NCBI GenBank assembly: GCA_934162685.1
Contig: CAKPJO010000036.1
Location: forward strand, 1-11,806
DNA length: 11,806 nt
Reading direction: 5' to 3'
Source of the DNA: an uncultured Bacilli bacterium
Lineage (GTDB): Bacteria > Bacillota_I > Bacilli_A > RFN20 > CAG-826
Below, piece after piece: positions 6,887 to 11,806 of this stretch. The position numbers and the translations under genes were made by a program. The notes beneath the pieces are model-generated. The model did no database searches and was not told the DNA's origin. It saw only the letters and a program-made list of their open reading frames with translations. Every line of letters starts with the position of its first letter. Position 1 is the first letter of the stretch.

Positions 6887-7750
6887 TTATATAATCTCTG
6901 TTCTTACAGTTGATGTTCTTTCACGTGCTTCACAAGAACAGTTGAATTTTGCTTTTCCATCTAAATCTGTATAGAATAATCCAACAAAAGATCCATCTAA
7001 TCTAGTGATTTTGCCATCCATAACACAACCGAATTCATCAATTGCACCTTCAAAAGCACCAATGCCAGTGTCATTAAATGACCCTTTGGTGTATAAGGAA
7101 TTATCTTCATCTTTGAAATCAACTACAACTTCATTAACTGGATTTATTTGTCCTTCCATATTTGTGAATGTTCCAGTGTATTCACCAATAAATGAAGCGG
7201 ATGTATATAATGGAGTATCATATGTTTTTTTATTATAGTAATAAGTCCAATTAACTTTTCCTTCAGCAGTTGATGTTAAAGTTACATTTTCATTAACGCT
7301 TCCTCTTCCATCGAAACCATCCAAATTAATTGTATAAGAATCTCCTTGCTTTTCCCATGATCCAGTTGTTTCAAATATTTTTGCGTTTAACAAATCACCA
7401 TTTTGGAAAAGAATTCGTCTGCCTGCCTTAACAGATTTTTCACCATTAGCCTCTTTTAATAAGCGAATGTAAATCATATAGTTTGGTCCTTTATGCTTAG
7501 ATGTTTCAAATGCTTGAGAAGCAAGTGTATTAGCTTCGCCTTCTGTTTTTGTCTCTGGATCATAAGCTTTACCTGGAGCATAATATACAAATTCATGTTC
7601 ATATGGGCTTACATATTTTCTTTCTGGTATTGTCGATGTGCTTGGTTGTTCATTACTTGGCTTGCTTGATGGGTTGTCTCCATTATTACATGAAGCTAAG
7701 CATCCTAAAGCTGCAAATAATGATAATGTACAAATTAGTTTTTTTCTCAT
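6887..7750 (-). CDS. Lipoprotein of unknown function, 287 aa
   Basis: The protein starts with a clear lipoprotein signal (lipobox CLASC, lipidated Cys21), followed by a Ser/Pro/Asn-rich linker (22-44). The rest, about 45-287, is rich in predicted beta strands, aromatic residues and Gly/Asp turns. Two stretches have a similar look (GSWEKQGDSYTINLDG near 130-145 and GSFNDTGIGAFEGAIDEFG near 223-241), suggestive of a beta-sandwich or of two related sheets. Three further Cys (242, 271, 273) lie near the C-terminus, unusual for an exported Firmicutes protein, and could bind metal or pair. I do not recognise the family. The context suggests a surface glycan-binding or accessory protein, but this is a guess. 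RBS AAAAGGAG lies 7 bases before the ATG. It is transcribed alone (terminator at 6844-6870), divergently from the membrane protein/GH3 unit, and shares the same type of upstream element. Confidence 0.85.
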   Translation of the reverse strand: MRKKLICTLSLFAALGCLASCNNGDNPSSKPSNEQPSTSTIPERKYVSPYEHEFVYYAPGKAYDPETKTEGEANTLASQAFETSKHKGPNYMIYIRLLKEANGEKSVKAGRRILFQNGDLLNAKIFETTGSWEKQGDSYTINLDGFDGRGSVNENVTLTSTAEGKVNWTYYYNKKTYDTPLYTSASFIGEYTGTFTNMEGQINPVNEVVVDFKDEDNSLYTKGSFNDTGIGAFEGAIDEFGCVMDGKITRLDGSFVGLFYTDLDGKAKFNCSCEARERTSTVRTEII

Positions 7751-7801
7751 TTTTTTTCTCCTTTTGCAATAAATACATAACTAAATTTACATTTCAATGC
7801 T

Positions 7802-7825
7802 ATTTTATCTTTTTATAATATTATA
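7802..7825 (-). promoter_or_regulatory. Promoter region of the 287-aa lipoprotein gene
   Basis: Two -10 candidates are seen on the minus strand: TATAAT (7825-7820) and TAAAAT (7807-7802). Neither has a good -35 box. With the first, the proximal TTTCGCGAAA element would lie in the spacer (repression geometry); with the second, it would lie just upstream of the -35 position (activation geometry). The sequence alone does not decide. Confidence 0.4.
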
Positions 7826-7831
7826 TGTTTT

Positions 7832-7869
7832 TTTCGCGAAAGCGCTTTTTTGGTTCGTGAAACCGCTTT
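7832..7869 (-). promoter_or_regulatory. Tandem 16-bp direct repeat, 21-bp period (pair 2)
   Basis: TTCGCGAAAGCGCTTT (7833-7848) and TTCGTGAAACCGCTTT (7854-7869) match at 14 of 16 positions, with starts exactly 21 bp (two helical turns) apart. The first copy also contains two overlapping perfect palindromes, TTTCGCGAAA (7832-7841) and AAAGCGCTTT (7839-7848). The CG nearest the gene lies about 85 bases before the lipoprotein start at 7750. GC-containing blocks this regular in such AT-rich intergenic DNA are very likely protein binding sites. Confidence 0.7.
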
Positions 7870-7871
7870 AA
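7858..7871. promoter_or_regulatory. cre-like site in the divergent region
   Basis: TGAAACCGCTTTAA fits the catabolite-responsive element TGWAANCGNTNWCA with one mismatch (A for C near the end). It overlaps the second copy of the 16-bp direct repeat. It may allow carbon catabolite control by CcpA or a LacI-family repressor, or may simply reflect the AAnCGCTTT tail shared by both repeat copies. Confidence 0.35.
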
Positions 7872-7885
7872 ACATATGATTTTAA

Positions 7886-7918
7886 TTTCACGAAATCATT
7901 TTCAATTTTTACGAAAAA
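7886..7918 (+). promoter_or_regulatory. Tandem TTTCRCGAAA-type element pair, 21-bp period (pair 3)
   Basis: TTTCACGAAA (7886-7895) and TTTTACGAAAAA (7907-7918), with CG dinucleotides at 7891 and 7912, again exactly 21 bp apart. The first lies inside a longer inverted repeat (ATGATTT at 7876-7882, AAATCAT at 7893-7899). The pair faces the rightward genes: its proximal CG is about 82 bases before the start at 7995, almost the same distance as pair 2 from its own gene (about 85). Confidence 0.6.
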
Positions 7919-7943
7919 TATGTGTTGTATTTTTGGCTTTGTG

Positions 7944-7972
7944 TTGAAAATTAAGGTGGTAAAAAGAATATT
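7944..7972 (+). promoter_or_regulatory. Weak promoter candidate for the membrane protein/GH3 unit
   Basis: TTGAAA (7944-7949), a 17-bp spacer, then AATATT (7967-7972) gives the best-spaced sigma-A-like pair upstream of 7995, but the -10 is poor. TATTTT at 7928-7933 is another possible -10, close to the repeat pair. The choice is uncertain. Confidence 0.3.
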
Positions 7973-7994
7973 TTATTATTCTAGAAAGGATTTT

Positions 7995-8435
7995 ATGAAA
8001 TATAAAGTAAGAAAATTTTTTAATGTTAATGGGTATGGAGCATATGTATTAATAGCAAATATTATTATGATGTTAATAACGTTAATACTATATCCATGTT
8101 TTTATGCTGGAAACAAGTCAATTTGGGATTTGATGTCTTGGAGCGCATTTTATGTTTTATTGGTAGGATTGGTTATAGGTGTGGCATTACTATTTTTGTT
8201 TAAAGGTAAATTTTCATCATTAGTACTAATGCCAACAACATTAGTTGCTTTTGGTCTATTTGTTTTAAAAACATATCAATATATTTCTGCAGCGTTTGTT
8301 GGAATTGATTCTCAATTTACTCCACAATTTATAATTTTATTTATATTATTCATTATAAATGTGGTTTTATCATTTATTGCATTTTTTAAAACATTTAATT
8401 TCGAGAAGGAGAATTTAAACAATGAAGAAAAATAA
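7995..8435 (+). CDS. Four-helix membrane protein, partner of the GH3 protein
   Basis: A 146-aa protein. Start chosen at 7995 because GAAAGGA (7984-7990) lies 4 bases before it; the frame is open back to 7920, but those residues have no SD and overlap the repeat-rich control region. Four hydrophobic segments are seen (about 16-36, 50-70, 74-95 and 110-131), with a basic N-terminus (MKYKVRKFF) and a charged C-terminal tail, so both ends are probably cytoplasmic. No catalytic motif is visible and I do not recognise the family. Its last 14 bases overlap the start of the GH3 gene, whose RBS lies inside this gene, so the two are translationally coupled. This tight link suggests it helps insert, fold, place or regulate the membrane-held GH3 protein; that is inference. 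Confidence 0.8.
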   Translation: MKYKVRKFFNVNGYGAYVLIANIIMMLITLILYPCFYAGNKSIWDLMSWSAFYVLLVGLVIGVALLFLFKGKFSSLVLMPTTLVAFGLFVLKTYQYISAAFVGIDSQFTPQFIILFILFIINVVLSFIAFFKTFNFEKENLNNEEK

Positions 8436-11400
8436 ATTAAATTTAACATTACCTAAAACTTTATTAGCGGTATCACTTGCATTTTTAGTGCTAACAGCAG
8501 TGGGTTATGAAATAGTTGATGAAAACAAATCTCAAATTAACAAAGCATTAAATATCAAAACTACAGAAATAATAAAAAAGGATTCATCAGAAGAAGTCGA
8601 TTCTTTGTACTATAAAACTAAGTACAAATCAATTAAAGAATTAAAAAAAGATAGTTCAAAACTTTGCGAGGATGCTGAAGCAGAAGGAATTGTTTTGTTA
8701 AAAAATAACGACAATGCTTTGCCTTTAACAAAAGAATCAAGAAATGTATCATTGTTTTCTATTTCTAGTGTTGATCCAGCTTATGGCGGGACGGGATCTG
8801 GTAATGTTGATACATCGACAGCTCCGACATTAAAAGAGGCGTTTGAAAGAAATTCTCTTTTTAAAGTAAATCCAGTACTTTGGAACTATTATTCTTCACA
8901 TCCTGAGTATAAAAGAAAATTTGTTTCAACAGGACAAGGTGTTAAGGGGATAGGCTATATGGGAGAAGCACCATGGAGTGATGTTAAAGAAAATACTGAA
9001 TCATCATTTAAACAATATGGAGATGCTGCAATTGTAGTACTTTCTCGAATTGGTGGGGAAGGATCTGACATGCCTCGCGGTGATTTTGCAGTAAATAAAC
9101 TAAAGACAGATGTTGCTGGAGATAATGATGGTAACTATTTACATCTTTCTCCAAAAGAAAAAGATATGTTGTTAGGTCTTAAATCAGAAAAAGATGCAGG
9201 TAATATTAAAAAAATTATTGTTTTATTAAATGGCTGTAATCAAATTGAGGCTGATTTTTTAGAAGATACACAGTATGACATTGATGCAGCATTGTGGATT
9301 GGAACTCCTGGAAATACAGGATTTTACGCAGTTGCAGAGGTTATAGCGGGGTTATCACCATCTGGAAGATTAAATACTACATTCTGGGCAAATCATAACA
9401 TGAATCCAGTTAATACAAACTTTGGACCAAAAGTATATGAAGGCGCTAGCGATTCAATATTAGCTGATGGCACTTTAAATCAAGATCGCGTTTATACAGC
9501 ATATCAAGAGGGAATTTATGTCGGATATAAATATACGGAAACTAGATATATGGATTATGTTTATAATCGCTCTAATGTAGGCGAATATGATTATTCTAAA
9601 GTTGTAACTTACCCATTTGGTTATGGTTTATCTTATACAAATTTCGAATATTCTAATTTTTCTATTAAAGAAGAGATGAAAGATAATGAAAAAGTATATA
9701 TAGTTAAAGTTGATGTGAAAAATGTTGGAAATGTAAAAGGAAAAGATGTTGTCCAAGTATATTTGGAAAAGCCTTATAACCAATATAATATTGAAAATAA
9801 GATGGAAACAGCAGGCGTGGAATTAGTTGGATTTGCGAAAACTAAAGAATTAGATATTAATGAACCACAAACTGTCGAAATTGTAATTGAAGAACGTCAA
9901 TTTGCTTCTTATGATTCTAACAATGCTAAGACATATGTTTTAAATGACGGTGATTATTATCTTAGTATTGGTAATGGTGCGCACGAAGCTGCAAATAACA
10001 TTCTTGCTAAGAAAGGCTATTCGCCATCAAATACAAATAATAAGATGGATGCAATAGGTAATAAAGATTTAGTTGGTGAAAAGATCACACTAGAGTTTGA
10101 TAATAAAATTTATTCAAAATCAAAATCTACGGGTAATGAAATAACTAATAGATTTGATGACGTTGATTTTAACAAATACGAAAATAGAGGAACTGATTAT
10201 ATTAATTACTTAACAAGAAACAACTGGAAAGACACAGTACAATTAGACTGGAGTAAACATGCAATAATTCACTGGTCAAATAGTTTAGAAACTGATCAAA
10301 AGGCAATGGGCTATCAAACTGAATGTATTGTTGAAGAAGATAAAAGTGAATATCCTAAATATGGACAAGATAATGGACTTCAGCTTATTGATTTAAGAGT
10401 AAATGAAAAAGGTGAAAAAATTCCTTATGATGATGAATTGTGGGATCAATTATTAGACCAATTAACTTGGGAAGATTGTACATCAACAATATCATCTGGC
10501 ATGAGACATTCTGAAGCAATTGAAAGTATTGGCAAACCAGAATGTACTGACCATAATGGTCCAAATGGTTTAACAGAAAGATATAGATATGGATCCACTA
10601 GCAAACAAGGATATGCTTATTTATATAACGACCCTGACATGGATTCTTATCCAACTTGTTACCCTTCCTCAAATGTATTAGCTGCTTCATTTAATAAAGA
10701 CTTGATTTATGAAGTTGGTGCTATGATTGGGGAAGATGCATTATGGGTTGGTTATGCTGGATTATATGGTCCTGGCAGTAATATTATCCGTTCATCATAT
10801 AGTGGAAGAAATTTTGAATATTTTTCTGAAGATGGATATCTATCAGGCGAAATGTGCGCCTATGAGTGTGCAGCAATGGAAAGCAAAGGATTATATGTTT
10901 ATAATAAACATTGTGCACTAAATGATTCGGAAGATATGAGAAGAGGCATTTCAGTTTGGTGTAATGAACAAGCATTGCGAGAAGTTTATTTAAGAGCATT
11001 TGAATTACCAATAACAATTGATGGAACATCATATAATTACAATGGCACTGAAGTTACTATGAAAGGCGCTTCTGGAGTTATGACAGCGTTTAATAGATTG
11101 GGGCTTTACTGGTCAGGACAATCAAAATCACTAATGACTGACTTCTTACGTAATGAATGCGGTATGACCGGTATTGCTGTTACTGATATGTGGTACGGAA
11201 ACGTTACACCATATATGAACTTTGTTCAAATGTTGCTTGCTGGTACTAATTTAGTGGATGGCGCCGTGAAGGCATCAACAAATATAGACATGTGTAGAAC
11301 AAATCATGCTAATGTAGCATGGGCTATGCGAGAAGCTATGCATAGAATATTATATACCACTGTCCATAGTAGCGCCATGAATGGAATTACAAGTAACACT

Positions 11401-11544
11401 ATAATAAAAAGACTAACACCATTCTATTTGCCATTAATTAGAGGAATAGAAATTGGCTCTGGAGTTGTATTAGCGAGTTCTATCGCATTAGGGTTTTATA
11501 TTATATTTAAAAACAAAAAAGAAATAGACTTATCAATATTATAA
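8422..11544 (+). CDS. Glycoside hydrolase family 3 protein, permuted domain order, membrane segment at each end
   Basis: A 1040-aa predicted beta-glycosidase (beta-glucosidase or beta-xylosidase type). Residues 11-28 form a membrane segment after MKKNK. The GH3 'C-terminal' alpha/beta domain comes first (about 80-405), with SRIGGEGSD holding the likely acid/base Glu213, and ends in the typical YPFGYGLSYTNFEYS. A fibronectin-III-like domain follows (about 405-520), then a less recognisable segment (about 520-660). The GH3 'N-terminal' barrel comes last (about 670-985): NGPNG (712-716), KHCALND (829-835) and GMTGIAVTDMW with the likely nucleophile Asp922. A second membrane segment (about 1003-1030) ends in KNKKE. 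This swapped order is known in some GH3 beta-glucosidases, for example from Ruminococcus albus and Butyrivibrio fibrisolvens. With positive charges outside both membrane segments, both ends should be cytoplasmic and the enzyme outside. RBS AGAAGGAG lies about 10 bases before the ATG. Family assignment is secure; substrate is not known. Confidence 0.93.
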   Translation: MKKNKLNLTLPKTLLAVSLAFLVLTAVGYEIVDENKSQINKALNIKTTEIIKKDSSEEVDSLYYKTKYKSIKELKKDSSKLCEDAEAEGIVLLKNNDNALPLTKESRNVSLFSISSVDPAYGGTGSGNVDTSTAPTLKEAFERNSLFKVNPVLWNYYSSHPEYKRKFVSTGQGVKGIGYMGEAPWSDVKENTESSFKQYGDAAIVVLSRIGGEGSDMPRGDFAVNKLKTDVAGDNDGNYLHLSPKEKDMLLGLKSEKDAGNIKKIIVLLNGCNQIEADFLEDTQYDIDAALWIGTPGNTGFYAVAEVIAGLSPSGRLNTTFWANHNMNPVNTNFGPKVYEGASDSILADGTLNQDRVYTAYQEGIYVGYKYTETRYMDYVYNRSNVGEYDYSKVVTYPFGYGLSYTNFEYSNFSIKEEMKDNEKVYIVKVDVKNVGNVKGKDVVQVYLEKPYNQYNIENKMETAGVELVGFAKTKELDINEPQTVEIVIEERQFASYDSNNAKTYVLNDGDYYLSIGNGAHEAANNILAKKGYSPSNTNNKMDAIGNKDLVGEKITLEFDNKIYSKSKSTGNEITNRFDDVDFNKYENRGTDYINYLTRNNWKDTVQLDWSKHAIIHWSNSLETDQKAMGYQTECIVEEDKSEYPKYGQDNGLQLIDLRVNEKGEKIPYDDELWDQLLDQLTWEDCTSTISSGMRHSEAIESIGKPECTDHNGPNGLTERYRYGSTSKQGYAYLYNDPDMDSYPTCYPSSNVLAASFNKDLIYEVGAMIGEDALWVGYAGLYGPGSNIIRSSYSGRNFEYFSEDGYLSGEMCAYECAAMESKGLYVYNKHCALNDSEDMRRGISVWCNEQALREVYLRAFELPITIDGTSYNYNGTEVTMKGASGVMTAFNRLGLYWSGQSKSLMTDFLRNECGMTGIAVTDMWYGNVTPYMNFVQMLLAGTNLVDGAVKASTNIDMCRTNHANVAWAMREAMHRILYTTVHSSAMNGITSNTIIKRLTPFYLPLIRGIEIGSGVVLASSIALGFYIIFKNKKEIDLSIL

Positions 11545-11626
11545 AAAACTTTAAAAATTTTTAGGGTTTCGTATGGCTGCTAAAAATTGAATTAATAAGT
11601 GTGGTAATGTCAGACATAAAATTATT

Positions 11627-11656
11627 AAATGGTATCTTGAAAAGAAGATACCATTT
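11627..11656 (+). terminator. Rho-independent terminator after the GH3 gene
   Basis: A perfect 12-bp stem (AAATGGTATCTT at 11627-11638, AAGATACCATTT at 11645-11656) with a 6-base loop. The 3' arm runs into a T tract (11654-11658). It is about 83 bases past the GH3 stop and separates this unit from the promoter of the next gene. Confidence 0.85.
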
Positions 11657-11670
11657 TTAAAACAAAATTA

Positions 11671-11698
11671 TTGACAGCGCTTACAAAAGTGATATTAT
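11671..11698 (+). promoter_or_regulatory. Strong promoter of the right-edge regulator gene
   Basis: A consensus -35 TTGACA (11671-11676) and a -10 TATTAT (11693-11698) are 16 bp apart (ATTATA one base on gives 17). This is the best sigma-A promoter in the window. Its -35 overlaps a cre-like site, and an inverted repeat starts 2 bp after the -10. Confidence 0.75.
11672..11685. promoter_or_regulatory. cre-like operator overlapping the -35 box
   Basis: TGACAGCGCTTACA fits the cre consensus TGWAANCGNTNWCA with one mismatch. Its overlap with the -35 and spacer would give repression by CcpA, or by a LacI-family relative, when bound. The regulator downstream would then respond to carbon supply. Confidence 0.6.
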
Positions 11699-11699
11699 A

Positions 11700-11724
11700 A
11701 AATTGATAGATAACCTATCAATTT
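11700..11724. promoter_or_regulatory. 25-bp inverted repeat, predicted autoregulatory operator
   Basis: A perfect 10-bp inverted repeat, AAATTGATAG (11700-11709) and CTATCAATTT (11715-11724), with a 5-bp spacer. It covers the expected transcription start of the next gene and lies just before its RBS. If that gene is a TetR-type repressor, this is the expected place and size for its own operator. A leader hairpin is the alternative. Confidence 0.55.
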
Positions 11725-11742
11725 CGTAATTGGGGTGATTAC

Positions 11743-11806
11743 ATGTCAAAAGCAAAAGAAAAAAGGATAAATGAAGTAATCAAAAAAACAAGTGAATTAT
11801 TTATTG
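11743..11806 (+). CDS. Start of a probable TetR-type regulator, cut by the right edge
   Basis: Only 21 codons are present, preceded by GGGGTGAT (11732-11739) three bases before the ATG, which pairs well with the 16S end. The translation MSKAKEKRINEVIKKTSELFI has the pattern of the first helix of TetR-family DNA-binding domains (a basic start, then a helix of the form R-I-x-x-V/A-x-x-L-F). The upstream palindrome and strong promoter fit an autoregulated repressor. With so few residues the family is tentative. Confidence 0.55.
   Translation, partial: MSKAKEKRINEVIKKTSELFI

Noticed and set aside
7920..7994. N-terminal extension of the four-helix membrane protein to 7920
   Set aside because: There is no SD at 7920, and the ATG there touches the tandem repeat elements; GAAAGGA directly precedes the ATG at 7995.
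10784..11032. Minus-strand open frame inside the GH3 gene, and similar short frames inside the other genes
   Set aside because: They lie opposite or out of frame with well-supported conserved genes and encode no recognisable domain.
11556..11588. Inverted repeat AATTTTTAG / CTAAAAATT with a 15-base loop just after the GH3 stop
   Set aside because: The stem is almost all A/T with a large loop and no T tract; the strong terminator at 11627-11656 explains the end of the transcript better.

Overview
The window is very AT-rich DNA from a low-GC Gram-positive bacterium. Ribosome binding sites are strong (AAAGGA, AAGGAG), three proteins carry Gram-positive-style lipoprotein signals, all seven complete genes stop at TAA and Trp is written TGG. 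The style fits a gut Bacilli/Erysipelotrichia-like or Mollicutes-related lineage; this placement is an inference from composition and gene content. No rRNA, tRNA, CRISPR array, transposase or phage gene is visible.

Layout, left to right. A hairpin terminator (43-85) closes a leftward transcript. Two adjacent paralogous lipoproteins (136-2307 and 2331-4526, minus strand, 23 bp apart) look like surface glycosidases: a GH20b/GH67N-like N-terminal domain, a barrel-like core and a helical C-terminus. Upstream of them lies a 237-bp regulatory region (4527-4763) holding a tandem repeat pair, a 24-bp palindrome over the predicted transcription start, and a hairpin exactly between the Shine-Dalgarno sequence and the start codon. 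Next come a GHKL sensor kinase (4764-6062) and a LytTR response regulator (6076-6768), an operon on the minus strand. A terminator (6844-6870) separates them from a 287-aa lipoprotein of unknown function (6887-7750, minus). A 244-bp divergent promoter region (7751-7994) follows. Rightward from it run a four-helix membrane protein (7995-8435) and, overlapping it by 14 bp, a 1040-aa glycoside hydrolase family 3 protein (8422-11544) with permuted domain order and a membrane segment at each end. After a strong terminator (11627-11656), a promoter with a cre-like site and a palindrome leads into the first 21 codons of a probable TetR-type regulator that runs off the right edge.

How it may work together: every enzyme is predicted to be held on the outer face of the membrane (lipid anchors, or both ends in the membrane), next to a membrane two-component system. 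This reads as a cell-surface glycan-degradation locus with its own sensor. No transporter is in the window.

The main new observation is a repeated element, approximately TTTCRCGAAA, found as three pairs. In each pair the central CG dinucleotides are exactly 21 bp apart. The pairs sit upstream of the paralogous lipoproteins, the 287-aa lipoprotein and the membrane protein/GH3 unit. A 21-bp direct-repeat period is the usual geometry of LytTR regulator sites, so the three promoters may form a local regulon of the embedded LytTR system. The regulator assignment is inference; the repeats and spacing are read directly from the sequence.
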